This document shows positions 44,226 to 53,194 of a stretch of DNA of 64,000 nucleotides, one piece after another. The stretch lies in contig NZ_JBHLWO010000001.1 in assembly GCF_042432805.1 (NCBI RefSeq), positions 2,108,001 to 2,172,000 of the forward strand, in the 5' to 3' direction. The position numbers were made by a program, and so were the translations under genes. Source of the DNA: Olivibacter oleidegradans. GTDB taxonomy: Bacteria > Bacteroidota > Bacteroidia > Sphingobacteriales > Sphingobacteriaceae. The notes under the pieces were generated by a model. It was given only the letters and a program-made list of their open reading frames with translations. It did not search any database and was not told where the DNA came from. The stretch's first letter is position 1. The number at the start of each line of letters is the position of its first letter.

Positions 44226-44807
44226 CTAAGATTCCGAATTTGTCTTTAATTTGGTTAAATTTTCTTCTTTTAATTTATTACGTAATGCTTTTGCGGTATT
44301 GCTAAAATATCGATGATTTGAGAGAAACTCCAATTGTAGCTGCATATACTCCTGATGAGAAGATACGGTGCCAAGCGCTAACATTTCACGATAGAGTTTT
44401 TCGCTTATCTCAAAAAAATCTGCTCGCCCCAAATAATCTAAATCTGCATCGCAGATAATTTCTTCCAGGTGATTTTTTGGTTGCTGTGGCACTTTCGTCG
44501 CCATGATTAAGTCGCTAATTTGGCTGATATCCTGCTCGCTATAGGAATAATGAGGGAGATACCTGCGCGCCATATGGCATGAGTGTAGTTCGTGATTTTT
44601 AGTAGATATTAAGAAACCCGTATCATGAAAAAGTGCCGCAGTCGATAACAGCTGTAATTCATTCTCGGTAATATGTTCCTGTGAGCCGATTTCTTTTACG
44701 GCATGCATAACATCTTGCGTATGGTCCACATTGTGATAGCTAAAAGAGGCAGTAAGCTCGTGCCTTAACTTATCTAAAATGAATGTAGTAACCCGTTCAA
44801 GTTGCAT
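44226..44807 (-). CDS. HD domain phosphohydrolase
   Basis: A 193-residue cytoplasmic protein. The metal-binding residues of the HD fold can be placed: His in FSYHNVDHTQDV, His-Asp in ALFHDTGFLI and an Asp in ICDADLDYLGRADF. The family includes nucleotide phosphohydrolases and cyclic-nucleotide phosphodiesterases, so the substrate is open. No additional domain is present. It precedes the YitT gene by 4 nt. Because the neighbouring locus makes cAMP, a link to nucleotide signalling is tempting, but nothing in the sequence supports it directly. Confidence 0.82.
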   Translation of the reverse strand: MQLERVTTFILDKLRHELTASFSYHNVDHTQDVMHAVKEIGSQEHITENELQLLSTAALFHDTGFLISTKNHELHSCHMARRYLPHYSYSEQDISQISDLIMATKVPQQPKNHLEEIICDADLDYLGRADFFEISEKLYREMLALGTVSSHQEYMQLQLEFLSNHRYFSNTAKALRNKLKEENLTKLKTNSES

Positions 44808-45228
44808 TTCTATTGTTATAGAAGGCTAAGATATTAAAATTTCTTAAATGGTGAGGAAATGCTCGTAAGATCGTGAAGCTCCTAGTTAGCGCCGGATTTG
44901 CTTTTTAAAGAGCTGATTGGGCTTGAAATGAGTGGCAGAAAGCTTCTTGCTATCCTATTAAAAAAACATAACAAAAAAGGAATAAAAAATTATAAAGACA
45001 ATAGTTAAATATCCAATTTCATAGTTTTTTAATAGTTTTGTTATCGTAAAATGATCGTAAAATATACGATGAATTTACGATAACGAAACGATAACTTTAC
45101 GATAAATCTGCACTTTTTATATATTTCTTTTTCTATTCAAACTTATTTTTTTCTACTTTTATTGTAAACGATAGGTATAAGTCCTATCAACAGAGAGAAA
45201 AGCGTTATTTAGCATTTAAATCTAAATT
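44808..45228. other. 421-nt region upstream of the DUF6266 genes, with motif cluster
   Basis: No gene is seen. The first ~200 nt are AT-rich without clear structure. From 45033 there is a -7-like box followed by a tight cluster of TTTACGATAA motifs, described separately, and then an AT-rich leader of ~120 nt up to the first DUF6266-like gene. Confidence 0.6.
45033..45175 (+). promoter_or_regulatory. TAGTTTTG box and TTTACGATAA motif cluster
   Basis: TAGTTTTG (45033-45040) matches TAnnTTTG exactly. Directly after it come TTATCGTAAA (45041), GATCGTAAA (45053), ATACGAT (45064), TTTACGATAA (45074), ACGATAA (45088), TTTACGATAA (45096) and GTAAACGATA (45165). The first can pair perfectly over 10 bp with either the 45074 or the 45096 copy, so alternative hairpins or repeated protein sites are possible. 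Confidence 0.55.
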
Positions 45229-45876
45229 ATGGGAACTTACAACAAAGGCATAAATGGACCTTTTAGTGGTAAAACAGGTAGCATTATTGGCAGTCGTTGG
45301 CGAGGTGTAAATTATATTAAAGGCTTTTCGCGGACTTACAAGAATAAAGGTAAACCAAGTGAAGAGCAAGTTTTGCATTATAAAAAATTCAAATTACTAA
45401 ATGAGTTTTTTATTCCTATAAAAAAAGTGGTGGAGGTGGGTTTCGGAAATTACTTACGCAAAGCTACTGCGCGTAATATTGCTTTTCAGCAGAATTTTGA
45501 TCATGCTTTTTCACTTGACGAAAATAACGAGCCGCATTTAAACTATAGTTTGATTCAATTCAGCAAGGGAACTTTATTTACCGCGGGGGCTGAAAAATTG
45601 GAGATAGTGAAGCCTGGGCAGATAAAAGTAACCTGGAATCCGAAAACCTATGGATTGGGTGGTTCCTTAGATGATCAGGTTCATATTTTATGTTATACAG
45701 CGAGTAGTGACCTATTTGATTCACCAGACACCACGCCTTTGCGCTATCAAGCGGAAGCTACGGTTAGATACGAGGCATTAGAAGGCGAGTGTATTCATGT
45801 ATGGTTATTTCTTAGCGATAGCCAAAAAAAACGAGTATCTCCTACCAAATATCTTTCTATAACCAACAACCAATAA
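45229..45876 (+). CDS. DUF6266 family protein
   Basis: A 215-residue protein starting MGTYNKGINGPFSGKTGSII with GSRWRGVNYIKGFSRTYKNK and GKPSEEQVLHYKKFKLLNEF. This is the pattern of DUF6266, small Bacteroidota proteins of unknown function that often occur in tandem. The N-terminal glycine/arginine-rich part and a beta-rich C-terminal half (QIKVTWNPKTYGLGGSLDDQ; YEALEGECIHVWLFLSDSQK) suggest an assembly or surface-related fold. There is no signal peptide. The last codons (TNNQ, stop) are already inside a heptanucleotide repeat array. A second, diverged member follows after 72 nt. Confidence 0.75.
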   Translation: MGTYNKGINGPFSGKTGSIIGSRWRGVNYIKGFSRTYKNKGKPSEEQVLHYKKFKLLNEFFIPIKKVVEVGFGNYLRKATARNIAFQQNFDHAFSLDENNEPHLNYSLIQFSKGTLFTAGAEKLEIVKPGQIKVTWNPKTYGLGGSLDDQVHILCYTASSDLFDSPDTTPLRYQAEATVRYEALEGECIHVWLFLSDSQKKRVSPTKYLSITNNQ

Positions 45877-45937
45877 CCAACAACCAACAACCAATAACTA
45901 ATAACCAACAACCAATAACCAACAACCAATAACCAAT
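45861..45937. repeat. Heptanucleotide tandem repeat (11 units of AACCAAC/AACCAAT)
   Basis: Eleven contiguous 7-nt units with small variation at the last base (one unit AACTAAT) run from the final codons of the first DUF6266-like gene to 11 nt before the ATG of the second. Each unit shift changes the frame, and the current stop codon TAA is made by the repeat itself. Confidence 0.9.
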
Positions 45938-45948
45938 AATATTAGCTT

Positions 45949-46560
45949 ATGGAATTTTTCTTTGATGCAAATATACCGAAAAAGGAAAAAGAACCTTATG
46001 GAAAGCTTGCCAGCCAACAGCGCATGAGATTGGCAATGGCCTTTTTGAACCCTTTACGGCCTGTTATCAACGAGGGTTGGAGCCAATATGGCAATGGTAA
46101 AAAGAGTAAAGCCTTTGGGCAAGCATTAAAAAAAGTAATACAGGAGGCGGTTGCAGGCACCTATCCTGATCAAATGATTGTTCCTGAAAGGGTAATGATC
46201 AGCATGGGAGCTTTACCCCCGCCTGCCATAGCCGATGTGGTGCGATCGCCCGGTATATTGGAAGTCTTTTTTACGAACGAACCACATCCAATGGCAAGAG
46301 ATAGCGATGAACTGGTATTAATTGTAATCAGTCCCGAGCTCGGCATAGGCGCCAAGAGTGATCAGGTTTGGTATCGTAAAGACGGACGTATCGAAGTAGA
46401 ACTTCCACCACAATTTGAAGAAGGCTCTTTTCATGCTTATACCTACTGTCATAACCGAAAAAAAACCAGCTATTCAAAAAGTTATTATTTAGGTTATTTT
46501 GAGGCGCTTCTTGATCAAAAGAGGGGCGACGGAAATATTCATGCTCAGATAAAACATTAA
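45949..46560 (+). CDS. Diverged DUF6266-like protein
   Basis: A 203-residue protein with the same layout as its neighbour. The block QQRMRLAMAFLNPLRPVINE corresponds to the LLNEFFIPIKKVVEVGF part of the first protein. A linker follows, then a beta-rich half (ILEVFFTNEPHPMARDSDEL; FHAYTYCHNRKKTSYSKSYY). The usual glycine-rich N-terminus is shortened. It is probably a paralogue that arose by tandem duplication. Family assignment is from pattern only. The ECF sigma gene follows after 75 nt with its own -7-like box. Confidence 0.6.
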   Translation: MEFFFDANIPKKEKEPYGKLASQQRMRLAMAFLNPLRPVINEGWSQYGNGKKSKAFGQALKKVIQEAVAGTYPDQMIVPERVMISMGALPPPAIADVVRSPGILEVFFTNEPHPMARDSDELVLIVISPELGIGAKSDQVWYRKDGRIEVELPPQFEEGSFHAYTYCHNRKKTSYSKSYYLGYFEALLDQKRGDGNIHAQIKH

Positions 46561-46592
46561 GATTTATTCATGATTTATTAATAAAGGGACTT

Positions 46593-46600
46593 TAGTTTTG
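46593..46600 (+). promoter_or_regulatory. Candidate -7 box of the ECF sigma gene
   Basis: TAGTTTTG is an exact TAnnTTTG match, 34 nt before the ATG at 46635. It suggests housekeeping-sigma control of the sigma/anti-sigma operon. Confidence 0.4.
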
Positions 46601-46634
46601 ATGATTGGAAATATTCTGTTGGTAATTCAACGCT

Positions 46635-47237
46635 ATGACGACCTCCTTTTCAACTGTGCTTGCCGAGAAAAAGCTTATAGATCAAATGAAAGCCGGTGAT
46701 CCGGTAGCTTTCGGAAAAATTTATGATCATTACAGCCAGGCGATTTATGGTAAATTGCTGAAATTTGTGAAGATCAGTGCTGTTGCCGATGAAATGCTTC
46801 AGGACGTCTTCTTAAAAGTTTGGGAAAATCGCCATACATTGGATTCAAATTATTCGCTTAAGCCTTGGTTGTATAGGGTTACTGAAAACGAAATTTATAA
46901 GTTCTATCGAAAGGTGGCATTGGATGTCAAACTACAAACGCATATTCTACAGACCTTTGATGAACTTTACACCCATACTGAAGAGGACTATTACCTCAAA
47001 GAAAGCCGCAAACTATTACAGGATGCAATGACCGATATGCCACCACGTTGTCGCGAGGTTTTTGAGTTATGCCGTTTGCAAGGAAAAAGCTATGAAGAAG
47101 CGGCATTACAATTAGATATATCGATATCAACCGTTAGCAATCATCTTGTTCGCGCAACCGCTATCGTTCGAAAAACCCTATTTCAGTCCACCGACATGGC
47201 AATGATCGTTGTAACCGCCTATATGGTTTATCGCTAG
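46635..47237 (+). CDS. ECF RNA polymerase sigma factor (FecI-like)
   Basis: A 200-residue sigma factor. Region 2 spans ~20-90 (FGKIYDHYSQAIYGKLLKFV; EMLQDVFLKVWENRHTL; LKPWLYRVTENEIYKFYRKV) and region 4 ~135-190 (MTDMPPRCREVFELCRLQGK, SYEEAALQLDISISTVSNHL). It lacks region 3, as ECF factors do. It lies directly upstream of a FecR-type anti-sigma gene and a SusC/SusD pair, the standard Bacteroidota arrangement in which substrate at the outer membrane releases the sigma factor. The C-terminus has a hydrophobic stretch (MAMIVVTAYMVY). Confidence 0.93.
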   Translation: MTTSFSTVLAEKKLIDQMKAGDPVAFGKIYDHYSQAIYGKLLKFVKISAVADEMLQDVFLKVWENRHTLDSNYSLKPWLYRVTENEIYKFYRKVALDVKLQTHILQTFDELYTHTEEDYYLKESRKLLQDAMTDMPPRCREVFELCRLQGKSYEEAALQLDISISTVSNHLVRATAIVRKTLFQSTDMAMIVVTAYMVYR

Positions 47238-47392
47238 GTGATAAATTTAAGAAGCTTCATCCCTAACTTTTTCCTCCATGAAAAATCGAAATAAGACGAT
47301 TGCATTTCGTTAAATCAGGAAAAAATAAAAAAAATCAAAAGTGATTAGTGTGTTTTTCCTGCTCGCGCATATTGGTAATAAAAGAGCAAAAA

Positions 47393-48451
47393 GTGGATAA
47401 ACAGCGACGCCCTATTACCTCCTTACTTAAAAAGTATATTGAAAATGCATGTACGCCGGAGGAACTACATGCTCTCTTCGCGTACTTTGGCACCGCTGAC
47501 GAAGGAGAATTACGTTTACAGATCCGGGAATTGATCGATCAGGAGGATGTGACTATGAAGAGAGAGCAAGACCACCTTCAAACGATCAAATACCGATTGA
47601 TGGAACAGATTACCGCGAAAACACCTAAAAACAGAAGTTACTATTCTTTCCGTTACATAAAGTATGCTGCTGCTATATTTCTGTTCGCACTTATAGCAAG
47701 AGCGCTGGTTGGACACTTTTCAAAAGCCCCTGAAAAAAAGGAAACGTTGTTAACCGAAAATAAGCACCGGTCAAAGATTTTTCAACAACAGAATTTTTCA
47801 AAGGATGTGCGTGAGCTTAGACTCGTGGACGGATCGAAAGTAACGCTATACCCGCAAAGCGTTTTTCTGTATAACGAAGATTTTGGCAAAGACAATCGGA
47901 ACATTGAGCTGGTGAAGGGGCATGCCCGCTTTGAGGTGGAGCCAAACCCAGGAATTCCGTTTATTGTGAAAAGTAAAAGTTTAATCACGAAGGTGCTGGG
48001 GACCGTATTTGATGTTAACCTAGCGCGCAAAAACGCTGCTGATGTTAAACTTCTCAAAGGTAAGGTAGTCGTTTATAGTGGCAAAGATTTCAAGAAAGAG
48101 ACGTATTTAATACCTGGGAAAAAACTCAGTTTAAACTTGGAAACAGGTTTAGTGGAGGTTACTGCAATTAAACGGACACAATCACTTAAGAAAATACCAT
48201 CTTTAAAAACCGAAGAATCGGCTGTTTCTCTTTCATTTCGAAATACCTCGATTTCAGAAACATTCAGAACCTTAGAAAAATACTATAAGGTATCAATTGA
48301 TTATAAGGATCGGGATGTCAAGAATCTGTATTTTACCGGTAACCTCGACGAAGATATGCCACTGTTAACTACACTTTCTATTATCTGTAATATGAATAAT
48401 CTATTATTTGATCAACGTGGGGATACTATCCTGATTCATAGAAAACAATAA
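47393..48451 (+). CDS. FecR family anti-sigma factor
   Basis: About 352 residues. The cytoplasmic N-terminus (~1-80; LKKYIENACTPEELHALFAY) should hold the sigma factor. One membrane helix follows at ~85-108, then the FecR periplasmic domain (VRELRLVDGSKVTLYPQSVF; GHARFEVEPNPGIPFIVKSK; VLGTVFDVNL) and a C-terminal DUF4974 domain (FRNTSISETFRTLEKYYKVS). The open frame reaches a GTG at 47348. I prefer the GTG at 47393 (VDKQRRPITSL), since homologues begin shortly before the LLxKYxxG motif. No ATG is available. It is located between the sigma and SusC genes. Confidence 0.88.
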   Translation: MDKQRRPITSLLKKYIENACTPEELHALFAYFGTADEGELRLQIRELIDQEDVTMKREQDHLQTIKYRLMEQITAKTPKNRSYYSFRYIKYAAAIFLFALIARALVGHFSKAPEKKETLLTENKHRSKIFQQQNFSKDVRELRLVDGSKVTLYPQSVFLYNEDFGKDNRNIELVKGHARFEVEPNPGIPFIVKSKSLITKVLGTVFDVNLARKNAADVKLLKGKVVVYSGKDFKKETYLIPGKKLSLNLETGLVEVTAIKRTQSLKKIPSLKTEESAVSLSFRNTSISETFRTLEKYYKVSIDYKDRDVKNLYFTGNLDEDMPLLTTLSIICNMNNLLFDQRGDTILIHRKQ

Positions 48452-48541
48452 ATAATCAAAATATAAACAGCGATGAACTGCAAAAATTGCGGTATGGCTT
48501 CTTATTGTGTAAAAAATTAAAATAAGATAAACAGACAATTT

Positions 48542-51500
48542 ATGAAGAAACAAACTTTTGAGTGTTGCTTTTGGCTACTGTTGCTGCTCGTGTTGGCAAA
48601 ACCGGGATTTGCGCAGCAACAAGCAAGTATTAAAGGGGTAGTTGTTGATACTGCCGGTAGACAGTTGGAAGGGGTAACGGTAACTGTTCAATTGAGGGAA
48701 AATCAGCCTGTAAAAACCACAATTACAGACAAACAGGGGCTATTTCAAGTTAACGGCTTACAAAATAGTGCTACCTATAGACTTAATTTTCGGCTGGTGG
48801 GGTATAGGCCATATAGCGAAGAGGTGCTTACCAATCAGGGGTCTATCAGCTCCATATATATCAAATTAAAGCCTCAGGAGACCATGTTGGATGAAGTGGT
48901 GCTAATTGGGTATGGTACAAGCAAGAGAAAGGACCTTACCGGTTCGGTAAGTACCATCTCAACGGAAAAGTTAGCAGATTTACCTGCAACCAGAATTGAT
49001 CAGATGTTGCAGGGGCGCGCAGCAGGCGTATATATTAAATCAACAAACGGCGCCCCAGGAAGTCCTACCACCATCCGTGTCAGAGGCTCCAGATCCATAA
49101 GTGCGACCAACGAACCCATTTATGTCATTGATGGTATTGTTGATCCAAGTGGAACAAACCTGAACTCAATTAACCCCGCCGATATCGAAAGCATTGATAT
49201 CCTTAAAGATGCTTCTACAACAGCTATTTACGGCTCCCGAGCCGCCAATGGGGTAGTACTGGTTACGACTAAAAAAGGGAAGGTGGGTAGAAATGATTTT
49301 CGTTTTTCTACGAATCAGGGGGTATCGCAACTAGCAAAGCGGCCGGAAATGATGAATGCGAGAGAGTTTGCTGAGTTTATAAACGAAGCCCGTATATTCG
49401 GGAAGCAGCCGGCGCTATATCCGAATGTAGATTCAGTCATCAATATAGTCGGCGAAGAAGGTACAAATTGGATAGATGCGGTAACTCGTGACGCTCCGTT
49501 TTCAAGTTATGACTTATCAGCGTCGGGAGGAGCAGGAGGGGATCATGGTTATACTTATTATTTGTCCGGTAATGTATTAAACCAGCAGGGTATTATTGAG
49601 AATACCGATTTTAAGCGTTATCAGGGGCGTCTTAACTTTACGAAGAACCTCTCGTCCAAGGTTAATCTTGGCGTTAATCTTAATATCAGCCGCGAAAACA
49701 AGAAGCTTAGTAGCATGAATTTAGGATCGAATACGGGCTGGTCATCCTCTTATGTTTTTTTAGCACCTACTATACCTATCTATAAAGCGGACGGAAGCTA
49801 TGAGACATTCAATCCTATCTGGTATACAGGAGGACATATTGATAATCCGGTAGCGATTGTGAATAAGATCACCAATAAGCAGCTCGCTAACAACGTTATT
49901 GGAAACTTTTACCTTCAGTACGAACCGATTCCGGGGTTAAAGCTAAGGTCTTCCTTGGGTATCAATTTTATCAATCAGCGTGCGGATTACTACAGTCCTT
50001 CGGATATGCCAAGCAAGATTTATAACAAGGTTATGTACGGCTCGGCCTCTTCTGATATCTACAATACCAGTAGCTTAATTAATGAAAACACAGCGAATTA
50101 TACGAAAAGCTTCGGAGAGCATCACTTCGATTTTCTTCTTGGAACGAGCTACCAGACCAGGGATATCGACCGCTTATATGCTTCGGGTTCGCGACTTACG
50201 AATGATATTACGCAATACAATAACCTAGGGATTACAGAACAGGAGAATCGGGGCATCGCTTCCAACCTGGATGAAAATACGATTGCCTCTTTCTTGGGAC
50301 GCATTAATTACGATTACAAAAATCGTTACTATTTTACCTTTACAGGTCGTAGAGACGGCGCCTCCAATTTTGCCGCAGGAAAGAAGTGGGGCTTTTTCCC
50401 ATCAGGTGCTGTCAAATGGAGAATCTCTAATGAATCCTTCTTTGAGCATGCTAAGATCCGTAGCGCGATATCCGATCTTTCCCTCCGGGTCAGCTACGGT
50501 TTATCGGGAAATCAGGGTATTGCCAACTACCAGTCTTTGGCTTCATTATCGGCAAACAGTAATGCGTATATTTTCGGAGGTACGCAGGCGTTGGGTTATA
50601 CGCAGGGAAACATTGGCAATGACGGGTTGACATGGGAGACCACCTCTCAATTGGACGCTGGACTTGATGTTGAATTCCTTAATGGAAGAGCGAGCTTTAC
50701 GGCCGACTATTATCGGATGGTGAGCAAAGATTTGTTACTGACCGTTCAGATTCCATCACAAACCGGGTACGGATCACGTATTGTTAATCTCGGAAAATCA
50801 TTAAATGAGGGTTTTGATTTTTCACTAAGTGGCGATGTGATCCGAAATCGTAATTTCACATGGAACGCACTCATCAACCTCTCAACAAACCGACAGGAAG
50901 TAACCGATATCGGTCCGCTCAGCAGAGTTTCTTTAGATGCCGGCATCGGTTACGGCGTACTTACGAGTTATTTAGAAAAAGGTGTACCCATCGGTGCTAA
51001 TTATGGTGTTGAATATGCAGGAACCTGGAAAAGTCAGGAAGAAATAGATGCCGAATTGAGCAAGCCTGCCGGCGAGAGAACCCTGGTCTCAACGGCCAAT
51101 CTTTATAGACCTGGAGGACCACGATATGTTGATTACAACCAGGATGGGGCACTAAACGCGATGGACTACCATTACCTTGCGCCGGCAAATCCTAAATTGT
51201 TTGGTGGATTTGGAAGTACATTTACTTACAAACGGGCTATGCTTGATTTCTTTTTTCAGTTTAGTCAAGGCCATAAAATGTTCAATGCCATGGAATTTTT
51301 CGCAGGGATGGGTTCTTCTTTAACGAACCAGTACAAGTATATGGTTGACCGTTGGTCGCCAAATAATCCAACTTCGGATATTCCGGCAGTGGAATCACGT
51401 GATAACATACCGGGCGACCGATTATTGCATGATGCTTCTATCCTTCGGCTTAAATCAGCTCAGCTCAGTTATAACCTAAAGGGTTTGTTGTTGAAACGGC

Positions 51501-51676
51501 TTGTTAAAGTTATGAAGGTGTTTGTCAGTGGCACGAACCTGTTTCTGCTGACAAAGTATAATGGATTTGATCCCGAAGTAAATAGTGGCGGTAGTAGTTC
51601 AACAATCATTGCTACTGACAATGGGAACTATCCGAATAGTAGAACAATAACCCTCGGACTAAATATGACCTTTTAA
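48542..51676 (+). CDS. SusC/RagA-type TonB-linked outer-membrane receptor
   Basis: A 1044-residue protein: signal peptide (to ~24, PGFAQQQ), carboxypeptidase-like regulatory domain (~28-115; ASIKGVVVDTAGRQLEGVTV), plug (~120-225) and a 22-strand-type barrel ending RTITLGLNMTF. The plug contains TGSVSTISTEKLADLPATRI and IRVRGSRSISATNEPIYVID. The TonB-box region is near LDEVVLIGYGTSKRKDLTGS. It imports large nutrients together with the SusD lipoprotein encoded 12 nt downstream. There is no N-terminal STN/secretin-like domain in front of the regulatory domain, although an anti-sigma system is adjacent. The substrate is not predictable because no CAZyme or peptidase gene is attached. Confidence 0.95.
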   Translation: MKKQTFECCFWLLLLLVLAKPGFAQQQASIKGVVVDTAGRQLEGVTVTVQLRENQPVKTTITDKQGLFQVNGLQNSATYRLNFRLVGYRPYSEEVLTNQGSISSIYIKLKPQETMLDEVVLIGYGTSKRKDLTGSVSTISTEKLADLPATRIDQMLQGRAAGVYIKSTNGAPGSPTTIRVRGSRSISATNEPIYVIDGIVDPSGTNLNSINPADIESIDILKDASTTAIYGSRAANGVVLVTTKKGKVGRNDFRFSTNQGVSQLAKRPEMMNAREFAEFINEARIFGKQPALYPNVDSVINIVGEEGTNWIDAVTRDAPFSSYDLSASGGAGGDHGYTYYLSGNVLNQQGIIENTDFKRYQGRLNFTKNLSSKVNLGVNLNISRENKKLSSMNLGSNTGWSSSYVFLAPTIPIYKADGSYETFNPIWYTGGHIDNPVAIVNKITNKQLANNVIGNFYLQYEPIPGLKLRSSLGINFINQRADYYSPSDMPSKIYNKVMYGSASSDIYNTSSLINENTANYTKSFGEHHFDFLLGTSYQTRDIDRLYASGSRLTNDITQYNNLGITEQENRGIASNLDENTIASFLGRINYDYKNRYYFTFTGRRDGASNFAAGKKWGFFPSGAVKWRISNESFFEHAKIRSAISDLSLRVSYGLSGNQGIANYQSLASLSANSNAYIFGGTQALGYTQGNIGNDGLTWETTSQLDAGLDVEFLNGRASFTADYYRMVSKDLLLTVQIPSQTGYGSRIVNLGKSLNEGFDFSLSGDVIRNRNFTWNALINLSTNRQEVTDIGPLSRVSLDAGIGYGVLTSYLEKGVPIGANYGVEYAGTWKSQEEIDAELSKPAGERTLVSTANLYRPGGPRYVDYNQDGALNAMDYHYLAPANPKLFGGFGSTFTYKRAMLDFFFQFSQGHKMFNAMEFFAGMGSSLTNQYKYMVDRWSPNNPTSDIPAVESRDNIPGDRLLHDASILRLKSAQLSYNLKGLLLKRLVKVMKVFVSGTNLFLLTKYNGFDPEVNSGGSSSTIIATDNGNYPNSRTITLGLNMTF

Positions 51677-51688
51677 TCCAAATTGACA

Positions 51689-53185
51689 ATGAAAACAAGA
51701 ATAATAACAATGAAAATATATCTGTTTATGTTCCTGCTAACTGGGAGCATGCTGATTGGAGGATGCGAAAAAGCCTTGGACGAAGATGCGAAGACCTTCA
51801 TTGCTCCGGATAAGTTTTTTACCAACGGCGAGCAATGTACACAAGCCGTCAACGGCGTCTATGGATCTTTAAACACGATTTATGGATCGCCGGAATTTTG
51901 GCGGATTGTAGATCTGGGTACCGATCTTTCTTATACGGAAGATGCAAACAATCTCATCCCGCATGAATATACCTTCACTTCCGGAAATACAGGTACCGGT
52001 GGCATTTGGAGCGCAGCCTATACGGCTATTAAGAACGCAAATATGGTAGTCAACCGCGTATCACAAGCTCCTATTGACGAACAATTAAAAGGACGGCTTG
52101 TTGGAGAAGCAAAATTTCTACGGGCCCTTTATTACTTCATACTATCTAATTTTTGGGGAGATGTTCCGCTATGGACGGACGAGCTGAATGTAGATGCGGT
52201 AAGTCAGCTTGCACGAACACCACTAGTTGAAGTTCGAGCTCAGATTATAAAAGACTTGAGCGAGGCCGCTGAGACACTTCCATTAAGTTATGGCACGAGC
52301 GATGTAGGTAGGGCAACTAAAGGAGCGGCCTTGACCCTTTTGGCTAAAGTATATCTTTATAACAAAGAGTGGACAAATGCGCAGCAAACCGCACTACAGG
52401 TTGTTCAAAGCGGCCAATATTCGCTGTTGCCAAATTATGCCGATGTTTTTGATGTGCATAATCGTTTTAAAAACAATGCGGAGTCCATTTTCGAAGTTCA
52501 ATTTCTTCGTGATGCTGCCACTGCCACCAATATCAAAACACACCAGCAGGTATCCTATTATATGCCTGCGAGAGATCCGGGCAAAAGCACGTATGCAGGT
52601 GTAGACTTCGGGAACTATATTATCGATGGATGGAGCGTTTGCAGGCCAACGCTTAAATTAGCGAAGATGTTCGAATCGAACGATCAACGTAAGGATGTTG
52701 TGCTCGGCTATGGTTATAATGGGCAGACCTTTACCAAATGGCCGAGACCGGACCACCCCTGGTTCGGGCCTAAATTTTGGGATCTGGATGCCAATGCGCA
52801 AGCAAGTGGTAAGAACCTTTATATATTACGTTACGTAGATGTCTTATTGATTCTGGCAGAGGCTTATAATGAAGATGGAAATATAGCAGAAAGTACAAAA
52901 TGGCTTAATGAAGTAAGGAAACGCGCTAAATTGAATGAGCTCGCAAACCCGTCACAGGAAAACCTACGTGAGGAGATCATGAAAGAACGTGCCATTGAAT
53001 TTGCCGGTGAATTTCAACGAAGATGGGATTTAGTTAGATGGAATAAGCTGGTGGAGGCCGTTAAATCGGTTGCTGACGACAATCCGATCGGAGCGGCAAA
53101 TATCAAACCGTTTCACAACTATTATCCGATTTCTGCGGAGGAGATTATAAAAAATCCAAATCTAACGCAAAATCCGGGTTACTAG
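51689..53185 (+). CDS. SusD/RagB family nutrient-binding lipoprotein
   Basis: About 498 residues. The lipoprotein signal (MKIYLFMFLLTGSMLIGGCE) gives a surface lipoprotein. The SusD fold is seen in the helical repeats (QCTQAVNGVYGSLNTIYGSP; EAKFLRALYYFILSNFWGDV) and in the C-terminal half (ILRYVDVLLILAEAYNEDGN; ERAIEFAGEFQRRWDLVRWN), where RWDLVRW is the family hallmark. It would form the lid of the SusC barrel. The frame opens from a TTG at 51683; the ATG at 51689 is chosen. The next gene starts 9 nt after its stop. Confidence 0.95.
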   Translation: MKTRIITMKIYLFMFLLTGSMLIGGCEKALDEDAKTFIAPDKFFTNGEQCTQAVNGVYGSLNTIYGSPEFWRIVDLGTDLSYTEDANNLIPHEYTFTSGNTGTGGIWSAAYTAIKNANMVVNRVSQAPIDEQLKGRLVGEAKFLRALYYFILSNFWGDVPLWTDELNVDAVSQLARTPLVEVRAQIIKDLSEAAETLPLSYGTSDVGRATKGAALTLLAKVYLYNKEWTNAQQTALQVVQSGQYSLLPNYADVFDVHNRFKNNAESIFEVQFLRDAATATNIKTHQQVSYYMPARDPGKSTYAGVDFGNYIIDGWSVCRPTLKLAKMFESNDQRKDVVLGYGYNGQTFTKWPRPDHPWFGPKFWDLDANAQASGKNLYILRYVDVLLILAEAYNEDGNIAESTKWLNEVRKRAKLNELANPSQENLREEIMKERAIEFAGEFQRRWDLVRWNKLVEAVKSVADDNPIGAANIKPFHNYYPISAEEIIKNPNLTQNPGY

Positions 53186-53194
53186 GTTTTTACG

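Noticed and set aside
44226..44807. HD protein as the phosphodiesterase partner of the adenylate cyclase
   Set aside because: It is on the opposite strand, separated by the YitT gene, and carries no substrate-specific motif; only proximity supports the idea.
45861..45937. Regular short repeats considered as a CRISPR array
   Set aside because: Units are only 7 nt and directly contiguous, with no spacers and no cas genes.
47348..47392. Longer N-terminus for the FecR protein from a GTG at 47348
   Set aside because: The extra residues (Cys-rich MCFSCSRILVIKEQK) do not fit the family start; the GTG at 47393 is preferred.
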